Assembly: GCF_000003605.2 (NCBI RefSeq)
Contig: NW_003109584.1
Location: 41,938-64,277, forward strand
Reading direction: 5' to 3'
Length of the DNA: 22,340 bases
Source of the DNA: Saccoglossus kowalevskii
Lineage: Eukaryota > Hemichordata > Enteropneusta > Harrimaniidae
In this document: positions 1 to 9,642 of the stretch, one piece after another
Numbering within the stretch: position 1 is the first letter of the stretch
How the letters are laid out: each line of letters begins with the position of its first letter
Made by a program: the position numbers and the translations under genes
The notes under the pieces: model-generated
The model's input: the letters and a program-made list of their open reading frames with translations, nothing else
Told to the model about the DNA's origin: nothing
Databases searched by the model: none

Positions 1-149
1 AGCAAACGTTACAATGTGTCAAGTGATTTGAAGGCGTCTTTGTTCCAACGCAGAGAAGCAATAGGCGTTGTGTTTTGAATCGTCATTAAAACCTAAATTT
101 ATTACGAATAAAAACTTAAGTTTATATATACAATGTACGATCATTGTTA

Positions 150-360
150 CTCCAGCGGTCGGTTGGCAAGCGGACGATGTTTTTGAAGCCAGCCATAGCA
201 GGAGCGAGCGAGCGAACAAAAGCGAGCAAGCGAGCGAACAAAAGCGAACGCGAGCGAGCGGAAAAAAAGCGGTCGGTTTCCGGTCGGAAAGCAGCGAGCG
301 GTCGGAAATTAAGCGATAAGCGGTCGGAAAAAAAGCGATAAAAGCGGGAGGTTGAGCGGA
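150..360. repeat. CpG-dense purine-rich low-complexity block
   Basis: About 28 CpG dinucleotides fall within roughly 210 bases, while the rest of the window is CpG-poor and AT-rich. The plus strand is almost entirely A and G plus C in CpG. The first half is built from agcgagcgagcgaacaaa-type words, the second from agcggtcgga words separated by A runs. The frames that stay open here encode only Ser/Arg/Lys/Glu low-complexity peptides on both strands, a composition effect rather than evidence of a protein. A TATATATA stretch lies just upstream at about 123-130. The block could be a decayed microsatellite, or an unmethylated promoter/first-exon island. Confidence 0.8.
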
Positions 361-1031
361 ATGAGTACTGTACCATGGTTACAAAGATCAGGGAGATTGT
401 GAATGACAAGAGAAAAGGAAAACTGTTTGAGGGACGTTAATAAATCATGTGACTATAAACACACTTTAATGTAAAAGTCTATAGAATTCCTATAATCTGT
501 TTTAATGGTAGCCAACTACCATGATTCAAGTTTTTATATCGCCGTCATCAAATATGGTACAGTGAGTTACTTCTTCCATGATGTTTTTCTCAGCATATAC
601 TGTATATACATGTACAGTTCAAACACACAATGAAACTAATGGTGTTTAACATTATCATAACATATCGGGAGTAATATTTCGCATTAAATGCCAGAACTCT
701 GAACAGAAGCATCAAGGGTCATGAGATAAATGTCAATATTTACTTCTTATATGTATACAACAAGAATAATAGATGCATGTAATCATGATTTATGATGTGT
801 TTTTATTAACACTGGTTTAGATCACATCATTCAAGGGTAGACATAGGCATGACCTAACCTAGTATCATCACTATTCACAAGGTCAAGGCCAACAATTCTC
901 TGACTGGGACATCATATTACTGTCCCTAGCAATAAAAGAACATTACTACAGTAACTGTACTGTGATATAAGAGGGAGGGGTAATACAGGACATTGCTGTG
1001 ACAGTTTAAATGCTGCCTCAATATCCCAGTA
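361..1031. other. unassigned AT-rich DNA
   Basis: No convincing exon or repeat was seen. At about 853-884 there are nuclear-receptor-like half sites (tgacctaacct and caaggtcaaggcc), and at about 907-928 a short inverted repeat gggaca/tgtccc. Both are short enough to occur by chance. Confidence 0.5.
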
Positions 1032-1328
1032 ACTATTAAAAAGTGTTATACTGAATCAGCAACTGAATGCTGAATATGGTTTCTGTTCAAAGGGACTTGT
1101 CTGTCCAAGGGATTGTACCATGGAATTGTGGGATACCAGTCTGTGTTGTGTACAAAACAGATTAATCAGTCAGACATGTCCTTTAAAAGGAGAGTTGTCA
1201 ATCCCTGGAACTGCACCAAGGTATTATGGGAAATCACTGCCAGTGCCCTATACTTTCAGAATCAAATTATCAAGTAAACAGATTGGCTCTGAGATTATTC
1301 TGACAGGACAAGTGTCTGTGTCATAGCA
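1032..1328 (+). other. open frame with clustered cysteines, not recognised
   Basis: One plus-strand frame is open for about 97 codons and ends at TAG. An ATG lies at 1120, which would give a 68-residue product, but the open frame extends upstream of it. The upstream part contains a cysteine cluster (FCSKGLVCPRDC, then CC and TCP after the ATG). Base composition here is less AT-rich than the flanks. I see no signal peptide, no splice sites that bracket it clearly, and no family I know. In a 22-kb AT-rich window several open frames of this length are expected by chance, so this is a weak candidate. Confidence 0.15.
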
Positions 1329-1821
1329 ACTTAATAACAAGTTCAAAAGCAGAGATTTCCAAGCTAGTGGTTACATGTATCATCATATGGCACTAATTAT
1401 TGCTGCCATTTCAACAACAGAGATTACCAGAACATTAAATATAATAATTGACATGCAAATAAAATTCCTAGGTATAATAATATTTATTTATTTACCCAAT
1501 AATAATAATAACAAGAAGAAACACTGAAAAAACAAAAAAACAAACAAAAGTAAGCCATACAGAAAAACAAATGGTAAGAAAAATACATATATATATTGGG
1601 TAAAAGGGAAATCAGAAAATAGCTTACTGCTAGTCTCGTCTGATTTCCTATATACATTGGAAGTAAATTATAATGTATAGAGTAGAGGGCCAAAAATAAG
1701 TACATTAATATGAAGATTAAACTAACCAAATTGTAAATAAATAAACAAATGAATATAAAAGTTAATACAAATCGGTGATGAATAAACATATAGCTTATTA
1801 ATCAATAAGTGGACAAATATG

Positions 1822-1921
1822 TCTGTATGGCATCGCGCTTAGCCGAAACAACCACCAACACCAAACACCGCAGGGCATCCGCGAAAGTGGTACCGCCAAA
1901 ACTAACCTGATGCCATACAGA
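1822..1921 (-). other. LINE 3' UTR inverted repeat, possible RNA stem
   Basis: The 13-base word tctgtatggcatc (1822-1834) is matched exactly by its reverse complement at 1909-1921. Between the arms lies a locally GC-richer segment of 74 bases that can form further short pairs, for example accac (1851-1855) with gtggt (1887-1891). It sits in the LINE 3' UTR. In several LINEs a 3' RNA structure is what the reverse transcriptase recognises, so this could be such a signal. That role is inferred from position. Confidence 0.7.
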
Positions 1922-2042
1922 ACTTCTAAGTCTAAGAAAATAAGTTTTGGAAAAATCAATCAGGTTAAAAAAAATGAATAAATAAACAACTTGGCAAACA
2001 AAATCATATGTATCTAGTTTTCTGCCAATAATAATTGTTTAA

Positions 2043-3318
2043 TCATTTTTTTTTTAACGAACTGCGTGAGATAATTGACCTAATTTTAACTGGGATTTTA
2101 TTCCATATTTTTGCACCTGAGTATGTCATCGTAAACTGGCCAAATGTTGTACGGGTATATTCAACAAAAAGATTTTGATTGTGAAGTTGTCTGGTTTGAT
2201 ATGAATGATGAATAGGTTTGAAATAGTCATTAATATTATGGGCAGAATTATGGTGGATTAAGTCACAGATGAAAGTACAGGTGACTAATTTGTGCATTTT
2301 ATAGATATCAAGGATGTTTAATTTTTTGAATAAAGGGGCAGAGTGTTCAGTGAACGAACTAAACGTCATTGCGCGAACTAACATTTTCTGGGTCATATGT
2401 GTGAGTGATATGTATTACCCCAAACCTCCAGACAATAAGTAATATTCGGCTGTATAAGGGAATTATAAAGCAATATTAAAATGTTAAGGGGTATGATGTT
2501 TCTAAGTTTATATAATAGGCCACACATTTTTCTAATTCTGATTCTAATTATACTGTTGATGTGATCGATGTGACATTACCAATTAAGATGTTTATCCATT
2601 AAAACACCAACAAATGAAACTACCCTGACTTCCTGAACACATTCTCCTCTGATGCTAATTGAGTTTTGCTTGCTACTAAAAATAATATAATTTGTTTTCT
2701 TTTTATTTATGCAAAGTTTATTGGCATCACACCGAAGCAGGACATCATTTAAATGGGAGGTTGCATCATGTAAATTGAGTATGCAATTTTTCTCATAAGT
2801 ATGAAATAAGTTGGAGTCGTCAGCAAAGAGGCGAAAATTAAAAAAATTAGTGGAATTGGAAAGATCGTTTATATAGAGTAAAAATAATGTTGGGCCTGAA
2901 ACAGAACATTGGGGTACCCCGTAATTAATGCTTGTTTTAGATGATGATATTCCATTGCAATGTACATATTGGGACCTGTTATGAAGATAATCTTTGACCC
3001 ATTGAAGTGAGAGCCCCCTAAACCCGTAATGTTCTAACTTTGATAATAAAATTTTGTGATTGATCGTATCAAAGGCCTTGCTGAAATCTATAAATATACC
3101 AAGCGTGGGCTTTCCCTGGTCAATATTACGTAACAAATGATTCACCAAATTAATTAGGGACAGTTTTGTGCTATGCTTTTTCCTGAATCCCTATTGATGT
3201 TTGTGAAGTATATTATATTTTTCAAGATAAGTAGCAAATTGCTGAATCACAATGATTTCCAAAATTTTACTAAAAAGAGGTAATACTGAAATAGGTCTAT
3301 AATTACTAGCATCGATGT
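2043..3318 (-). pseudogene. reverse transcriptase remnant of the LINE
   Basis: This is the ORF2 remnant of the LINE, whose intact form would copy element RNA into DNA at a nicked target. In order it shows NYRPISVLP (about 3286-3312), GFRKKHST (about 3167-3190), DFSKAFD (about 3068-3088), the GVPQ block (about 2909-2920), the catalytic FADD box (2816-2827) and the thumb-like GVLMDKHLNW. After that comes the conserved C-terminal region ending at 2043, with a YSGAKIWNKIP motif. It carries an in-frame TAG at 3191-3193, a TAA at 2576-2578 and a frame change near 2393-2396 with probable loss of some codons. The GVPQ block reads GVPQCSVSGP where GVPQGS(V/I)LGP is usual, so two normally conserved residues are changed. 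It cannot make a full-length enzyme. Confidence 0.93.
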
Positions 3319-3325
3319 GAATTTT

Positions 3326-4086
3326 TTTTTTCAAAAAAAAAGCAAGCAGTTAATTGTGAAGTTTAAAATATAAGAAGTGTTTGATAGTAGCAGTAGTAGT
3401 AGATAGTAAGTGTGACACTTGAGTCATTCATAAAACATATTCATAAAGTATTACATTGTTGGGGAGGGGGAGGAGGAGAGCTTTCATAATAAAGTCGTGT
3501 TTGAGTGACAAACAATCCTCACCTCAGTCATGGCCTGACATAACCTTATTTTAAAGTATATTTACACAACTTGAGTGTTTTGAACACTGATGCTTAATAT
3601 AATAACTGCACACCTGCACAGAAATGATGCATTCTGGGTGATGGAATGTACACAACAAAAACATCTACCCTGAAAACCTCATCTCAATAACATTTGACAA
3701 GAGCAATTACGTGCTGTTACCATGGCAGCACAACATTATAACTCATATTATGCAATAAACAAAAAAACAACATAACCCTTCCCCTATTACAAAAACAGGA
3801 ATTAGAAAATACAATTTATATATTTGCTGATAACTGTTTAGACTTTAACTGTGCACTTTGTAGTGAATATACAGAGATACCAACATTCAATATATTCAAC
3901 ATAGGCTTCATGCAACAGGTATAACCTCACACACAAATATATGAACAACAAATAACAGTTGATTCCGTAGTTGTTCATTGTAACCCAGCTCATGTTCACA
4001 CCCTTCCCTAATTCAGGTTCACAGTACGGTTCAGTTACTAAACAAACTGACTTTATTGAACAAAAGAGAACTGAATATATACTACT
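3326..4086. other. unassigned DNA
   Basis: It contains a short (gta)n stretch at about 3388-3403 and a GC-richer patch ggggagggggaggagg near 3460. A CTGAG/GTGAGG-like 5' splice site is possible on the minus strand near 3520, but no open frame of interest accompanies it. No gene was seen. Confidence 0.5.
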
Positions 4087-4158
4087 AATAACGGTGATAA
4101 TGACGGTGACAATAACGGTGATAATGACGGTGACAATAACGGTGATAATGACGGTGAC
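4087..4158. repeat. 24-bp minisatellite, three perfect copies
   Basis: A 24-bp unit beginning aataacggtgataatg and ending acggtgac is repeated three times without a change, at 4087-4110, 4111-4134 and 4135-4158. The unit itself is a near-duplicate of two 12-mers (aataacggtgat and aatgacggtgac). Because 24 is a multiple of three, both strands stay open across it (Thr/Val/Ile/Met on plus, Leu/Ser/Pro on minus). That accounts for the open frame spanning it, which I do not call a gene. Confidence 0.97.
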
Positions 4159-5176
4159 AATGTATAACTACATGTATATGCGATATACCATAGCAGACTG
4201 CCACGCATGCTCTGTTGGTTTGGCTTCATATACAAATGTCCTTGAAAAAGGAAAATTTAAAACACTGTATTTGATCTATTAGCTGTGCATCTCTAATATT
4301 CAGGTGCTTATGAGCATAACAAAAATTATGTTGGTTTGATTTTTAGTACCGTAATATAATTGCTTACGGCAACATTTGAGGTAACCTTTTTAACAGGTCA
4401 ACATAACGACACAATCACGAGAAAGTACAGCATACAGGTTGACTGACATAACATATAATGGTAGTGTGTTTGTGAATGTTATTTTGATACAAATAGCAGA
4501 AGTTATATGTATTAATTCACATTGTGTCCCGAACTATATAAAGTATATAGACCTAATACCATCCAAGTTTGTAATGGACAATCCCTTGGCTACAAATTGA
4601 AATTGCAGAAGGGTAGATAACATAACAGATAGTAGACTCATTAATGTGAATGACCATTTCATATGTAATTTTAGAATGTTAGAAATCCGGAACCAAATCA
4701 ACAAACAAACCACAGAAAGAATGAAGTCATGTGGAGGATACCAAGTTTTTGTCCTTGAGTCTTGACTTGTTACAGCAGCTTTGGCATGCCCACCTGGGAG
4801 TCAAGACCATTTAAGATTGGTCAACATTCGTATACCCACAGTCTACTACACAGGAGATAGCCACGTTCAGAACGCACGAACGTGATCTTTTCACTGTGTG
4901 TGTAAAATATAGGTACTTAAAACAATTAGTGACAAAGGTCAGTAACCCAGCATTTTACTTATGTATCTTTTTATCCCAAAACTACTTTCAAAAATTACAC
5001 GAATGGTGGTTTTTTTTTTCATTATTTTTTTAATAGAATATGAACACCCTGCATTAAAACAGATAAATATTAACAAGTTATTTGTTTTTAATTATTGTAT
5101 GATTGCATATTGCTTGCATTCAGACTCAATTATAATGCAAAATGTTCATAAACATGATCCGTCTCTCAAATTTCAG
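4159..5176. other. unassigned AT-rich DNA with small inverted repeats
   Basis: No gene was seen. Nine-base arms gtcttgact (about 4759-4767) and agtcaagac (about 4799-4807) could form a hairpin, as could acgttc/gaacgt near 4863-4883. A T-rich run occupies about 5009-5031. Confidence 0.5.
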
Positions 5177-5216
5177 GAGAATGTATGCAGCTGGAGGAGA
5201 GGTTAAACGAGGACAA
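5177..5216 (+). CDS. candidate short internal exon
   Basis: A pyrimidine-rich stretch ending in tttcag precedes 40 bases that are GC-richer than the flanks and are followed by gtaatt. In one frame the segment reads ECMQLEERLNED, a charged amphipathic peptide typical of a coiled coil. A second frame is also open. The surrounding 81-codon open frame (4961-5206) has a different reading and looks incidental. No product can be named. The case rests on splice-like borders and peptide character only. Confidence 0.25.
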
Positions 5217-5471
5217 GTAATTATTATATATTACCAGTCACAGTATCACTGAATTCTATTATCACATTACATACATGAATTTCTGTATTATTTGTTTTGT
5301 ATTTCCATTAGTGTATGTATTTCAAAAATGTATTTTTATATTATAAATATTTATAAGAATTTGTAAAATAGGGATATCATTTCATAAATGCTTGATATTA
5401 TTACATATAGTATCATCATTATGTCCATTACTGTATCACATTTAATTTTGAATTTACAATATGCCAATTTC
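5217..5471. other. AT-rich lead-in to the 29-bp array
   Basis: Words such as attaca, tatcatta and ttactgtatcaca recur here in degenerate form. This suggests that the following minisatellite once extended further left and has decayed. No gene was seen. Confidence 0.5.
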
Positions 5472-5831
5472 TATATTACATGTATTACAATTTTAATAAC
5501 TGTATTACATGTATTACCATTTTAATAACGGTATTACATGTATTACCATTTTAATAATGGTATTACATGTATTACAATTTTAATAACTGTATTACATGTA
5601 TTACCATTATAATAACGGTATTACATGCATTACCATATTAATAACTGTATTAAACTTATTATCAATCTAATTACTGTATTACATGTATTACAATTTTAAT
5701 AACTGTATTACATGTATTACCATTTTAATAACTGTATTACATGTATTACCATTTTAATAACTGTATTACATGTATTATCATTTTAATAACTGTATTACAT
5801 GTATTACCATTTTAATAACTGTATTACATGT
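5472..5831. repeat. 29-bp AT-rich minisatellite, 12 units plus a partial
   Basis: Units begin at 5472, 5501, 5530, 5559, 5588, 5617, 5646, 5675, 5704, 5733, 5762 and 5791, each exactly 29 bases, with a 12-base partial at 5820-5831. The consensus starts tgtattacatgtattacc and ends attttaataac. The unit at 5646 is the most diverged. Units 5704-5819 differ by only a base or so, which points to recent expansion at the right end. Nearly every unit contains the palindrome tacatgta. Confidence 0.98.
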
Positions 5832-6088
5832 CAAAGTTCTAGCATTCCAGAGAGCAGGGATATTCACACTTTGCAGCAAATATAAAATAGTTTTTTTCTT
5901 TTACTATTTTCCCTCAAAATATCTCTAAATGCTTGAGCCATCTAAAATATAAAGTCTTAGCAGATAGACTGTGACTAGAGGTGACATCATTGCTGTATTA
6001 GAGAAACATTAACATAGACTTAGACCCAGAGAAACTACATGTTACCCATGCCCTATTTGCCATTTCCACAAACCGGCAAACCATTAGT

Positions 6089-6133
6089 GGGCACTACCTG
6101 CAACTAGAGGGCACTACCTGCCACTAGAGGGCA
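6089..6133 (+). repeat. 20-bp tandem duplication carrying CTCF-like motifs
   Basis: The unit gggcactacctgcaactaga (6089-6108) is repeated with one change at 6109-6128, followed by gggca of a third. Each unit junction makes a CTCF-like core. The copy at 6121-6133, ccactagagggca, fits the published core CCASYAGRKGGCA at every position, and the copy at 6101-6113 has one mismatch. CTCF binds such cores in bilaterians to set chromatin loops and insulators. Binding here is not shown. Confidence 0.85.
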
Positions 6134-6445
6134 TTTCTGTGTTGAAATTACTTCCAATGACATCTATACGTATGTTCATGTACAATCATGTTACCGCTGA
6201 CTAAAATCCACCCTAATAATTCAACCAGTCAACAAATATTATTGTAATTTTTCTTCTAACAATTCAGCAAACTCCTAAAATAACTATCAACTGAATGTGC
6301 AATTGATGGATGGATGGATTGTAGTATTTCCACATGTTTGTCAAAAGTATTACAAGCAGTTCCCCCTTCAGACACCTCCAACTTAGTTGATTGAAATTCA
6401 CCTGCTATATTAGCTAATCACATTCATTTCAATGCTAGAATTAAC
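6134..6445. other. unassigned DNA
   Basis: A short (gatg)n run lies at about 6305-6319. No exon or gene was seen. Confidence 0.5.
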
Positions 6446-6526
6446 AGCTTAAGGTGGTTCAAGTCAAATTTATTTTACACTAATTAGCATGTTACTGCAC
6501 ATGACATGTGCAATGCATTATGGGAG
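6446..6526. repeat. dispersed repeat, copy 1
   Basis: It shares agcatgttactgcacat (6486-6502) and tgcaatgcattatgggag (6509-6526) exactly with the copy at 8213-8292, and is loosely similar over the ~40 bases upstream. Copy 1 also contains ggttcaagtc, which resembles a tRNA-type B box, but no A box was found. The family could be a SINE or MITE fragment. Confidence 0.8.
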
Positions 6527-8212
6527 GTTATTATACATCTGACACCTAAAACAATAAAATGAACGCTTTCTGAAAGTGTTCAAAAAAGTTACAGAAACAT
6601 TAAAAACTGTCCTGATTTGGAAATTGTGCATCACGTTTACGTCACATTCGAACACTCGTTTTTGTTTATTTCAAAAGCAGACGTGGTAACAGTGCGTGAA
6701 GGAAATATGATTCTGTCACTGAATGCAATTGTTTGCACAACACAAAATATTCTTCATTGAGATCGCAGGCTGATATATGATTAAATTATTAACTACAAGC
6801 AGGATGTATGATAATAAGGAATTGCAAGAATATTGTAAAAGCATATTGTAAATTGGACAGTATGGTAATGCATCTACTTCCACTATGCATCGATAGCCGC
6901 AATCACCGATCACCGTACTGCCTTCATTGCATCATTTTCATAATAACCTCATGTTATCACACTAAAAATTATATGTAAATTTTCAAAATTTGTTCAACAA
7001 TATTAGAATTGATATTAATAATATGACTTGTCTACCCAGTGTTTAACACAGTTTCACAGTGATGTGAAAAAATAATTTCACCATATAAACCTGTGAACAG
7101 ACACTTGTCTCTTGAAATTGTTTTTCAGTATCTTAATGGCATCAACCTATAACAATGAAAGCATGTGAAAGATAATACATAATCTTCAATTTGTCCCAAA
7201 TCTCATTAATATGCACACACTGTAGCTAATACAGGCTGTCCCATTTCCATATCTGGAACTACATGCACTGAAGACTTTGTACAAAATAGTCAGTAACTGA
7301 TGAGACCTACATGTATATGTCAAGTATCCAATCAATAATTTCAATATACTGTAGTAAATAATTTTATTATTTACCTTATTTAATGTAGATATACTGATTA
7401 TGAGGATGTTTTGACTTGGAAGACTTTCAACCACAACCAATATTTATTATTCTGTACTTTGTACCAGATTTCATACATCAGAACTGATGATGCTCCTCAG
7501 AGAATGGTTTCCCAGAGTGACACACCTCATCATCACACACCTCAATAAACATATACATGTTTACAATACTTGCTTTAATTTTTCAGAGCCATATTTACTT
7601 ATAGATTAAGGTCTATGGTTTAATTAACTGTCCTTGGTTTGCACACTTTTCCACCAGACACACCAATATTTATATATTGTGGAAACCATAAACAACTGTA
7701 GAGTGGTTGTACAGAGTCTAAAAAAAATAATTACTGGTTTCATTTTACACTAAGATATAAATATGTATATTGGATGATTGGTATGCAAATTTATGCACAT
7801 TTTTAATTGGTGGAAAGCATTGAAATTTATACACAAATCAAACTCGCACAGTTATAGTGTAGTCTGAGGATAATGTAGATAAACACGAAGGGAAGGCTAG
7901 CTACCTTAAACTTAAAACTGATTGTAAGAATATACACTGAGTCTAGCATTATGCAGTAAATCAATATAAATTTTTGTTTGACAAATTCCGTAAATTCAGC
8001 AGAGAAAATCACACAGTTTGGGATCAGTGTTGAGGTCAGAGATGTTGGCAAAATATTGTCCCAGGACCCTGTGAACATGATACATCAAATTAACTAATTT
8101 TTTGTGGTGAAAATTCACTAGTTGTGTCCTTCAAGACTTGCATTACATTGTATTGTCTACAATAACTAGGGGGGATTCAATTTAACCACTTTAATGAAGT
8201 TTTAGCCATTTG
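6527..8212. other. unassigned AT-rich DNA
   Basis: No gene was recognised. A GC-richer patch at about 7467-7546 can be read on the plus strand as an exon-like segment after a taccag acceptor (start ISYIRTDDAPQ, ends at TAA, which overlaps an AATAAA). It can also be read on the minus strand as another short open frame. The two readings compete and neither is convincing. The other open frames here (minus 6716-6913, 7186-7440 and 7827-8078) have no recognisable content. Confidence 0.4.
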
Positions 8213-8312
8213 GCTGTTAAGAGAGTTTGAGTGAATTAAAATTTTGCACTATTGAGCATGTTACTGCACATATTTGCAATGCATTATGGGAGATACATTG
8301 TAACCTCCCATA
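8213..8312. repeat. dispersed repeat, copy 2, with terminal hairpin
   Basis: This is the partner of the repeat at 6446-6526, sharing a 17-base word (8255-8271) and an 18-base word (8275-8292) exactly. Its right end adds an inverted repeat, tatgggag (8285-8292) with ctcccata (8305-8312), that copy 1 lacks. Confidence 0.8.
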
Positions 8313-8987
8313 CAATGATGATAAACTATTACCACACAGACAATCTAAAGTTTTTATTGCTTTAGCAATATAATCAGTCATGTCAAAAATAATATATAAC
8401 TTTGTCATCTAATGTGACAAAGCAAAAATTTTGAGATGCGATATATAAAGAAATAATTTCAACATAGTTAAAAGCACTAAAAATATAACAATAAGACAAC
8501 ATGACATGCGTTTCAGACTGTAGTGAAGAGAATGTATGTATAAAAAACATACACATGTCATGTACTGCATATCACCTAGCAATGGTTTGGCTTCAACAGA
8601 CGCAGTTGCTTTGCCAAAGTAAACTAAAACAGAAGTTTAATTTTGAAGTGTTTATTTTGGACCAACTCCCTCATACTATTGGTACTGTCTAACAGTGCAC
8701 TCAAAAATGTCAGAAAAACAACCCAGAGTGTCCTTGAATTTCTGAATACATGTACCCACAATGCAACACACTAGTGATGCCCTGCACTGAGGAAAGACAA
8801 AATGTAAACATTATCAACTGCAGTGTCTCCTTTATTATTCCAAAAAATGACCTTGACTTTAAAAGTAGGTCACCATAAATCAGCTGGCTTATCAAAGTTA
8901 AATGAATAAATTTTTTATTATCTAGTGGCATGTGTATGCACAATACATTCACACTGAAAAGACCAACTAGTTATCAGACATACAAGG
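8313..8987. other. unassigned AT-rich DNA
   Basis: No gene was seen. The word tgaccttga at 8848-8856 is the reverse complement of TCAAGGTCA, the monomer site used by FTZ-F1/SF-1 and ERR-type nuclear receptors. A single occurrence has little weight. Confidence 0.5.
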
Positions 8988-9335
8988 AAATGTATGCTGG
9001 GATATGTTACATTATTTCCTATATTAGGGGAACATCAAATAGAAGTGCCTGCTGGGATTTATTACATCATTTCCTGTATTAGAGGAACACTTCAAATAGA
9101 AGTGCATGCTGGGATTAATTACATTATATTCTATATTAGAAGCGCACATATAATAGAAGTGCATTCTGGGATTTATTTCATCATTTCCTATAGAATACAT
9201 CGAATAGAAGAGCAAGCTAGGATTTTGTTTACATCATTTCCTGTATTAGAGGAACACTTCAAATAGAAGTGCATGCTGGGATTATTGATGTGATTCATTA
9301 CATTTATATCCTATATTAGAAGCGCACAAATAATA
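8988..9335. repeat. 57-bp minisatellite, six units
   Basis: Units start at 8988, 9043, 9100, 9157, 9208 and 9267, with lengths 55, 57, 57, 51, 59 and about 69 bases. The consensus begins aagtgcatgctgggattt, passes through tacatcatttcctatat and tagaggaacacttc, and ends aaatag. The last unit carries about 12 extra bases after gggatt. Since 57 is a multiple of three, a 90-codon frame stays open across units 1-5 with a 19-residue period, which is a by-product of the repeat. Each unit begins with a tgcatgctggga-like core resembling part of the ZNF143/Staf site CCCAGMATGCA on the other strand. Confidence 0.96.
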
Positions 9336-9642
9336 ATCAAGAGTAAATAAAGATAAGGGTTTACAACCTAAGTGATACCATTTTAGTGATATAAATATAG
9401 TTATAGTCATTTATGTCACACAAAATAGTGGTCTTTATCACAGACCATTTCATTTGATAAAAGGTTACATAAGATCTGTAGATTATTAACTAAATTTGTG
9501 AAAGTAATGTGAAATTGATTAAACGATTTCACTTTGTTCAATTTTGTCTGGTTTCCCCGTGTTCTATGGCATACTTGAAATCACCAAAAAACAACCAATC
9601 TTTGTCTTGATTATAAAAGTCACCTTGTTTTGTTTCACTCAC
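9336..9642. other. unassigned DNA
   Basis: No gene or repeat was recognised. If the minus-strand exon at 9643-9773 is real, this would be the start of its downstream intron. Confidence 0.4.

Larger units (their letters stand above)
1484..3325 (-). mobile_element. 5'-truncated non-LTR retrotransposon (LINE), CR1/Jockey-like
   Basis: Read on the minus strand, the element starts in the middle of the second open reading frame, at the NYRPIS motif of reverse transcriptase. It runs through the palm domain and the C-terminal region, and ends in a ~550-base 3' UTR with an ATT/ATAA-rich tail near 1484-1513. Its 5' limit lies against a facing T10/A9 tract at about 3322-3342, upstream of which the frame is lost. 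No endonuclease domain, gag-like ORF1 or clear target-site duplication was found. Loss of the 5' part fits the usual truncation during target-primed reverse transcription. Coding breaks show that it is dead. Assignment to the CR1/Jockey group is by motif style only. Confidence 0.93.

Noticed and set aside
361-375. X-box-like taccatggttac near 371 and ttaccatggcagc near 3717
   Set aside because: Both depart from the RFX consensus in spacing or in a half site. Only 22268-22281 fits fully.
1484-1789. 101-codon hydrophobic open frame on the minus strand
   Set aside because: It lies in the T-rich 3' UTR of the LINE. The Phe/Tyr/Leu/Ile composition is what T-rich DNA encodes in any frame, and it runs into the repeat tail.
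3971-4282. 103-codon plus-strand frame and 60-codon minus-strand frame
   Set aside because: Both owe their length to the 24-bp repeat, which is a multiple of three and free of stops on both strands.
1105-4582. Shared 12-mer ccaagggattgt (plus near 1106, minus near 4570)
   Set aside because: Similarity does not extend beyond the word, and a 12-mer match is expected by chance in a window of this length.
6455-6466. tRNA gene suggested by a B-box-like ggttcaagtc
   Set aside because: There is no A box at the right distance and no cloverleaf with an acceptor stem.
8994-9266. 90-codon frame with a 19-residue period
   Set aside because: It follows directly from the 57-bp tandem repeat. No start context, splice site or conserved feature supports it.
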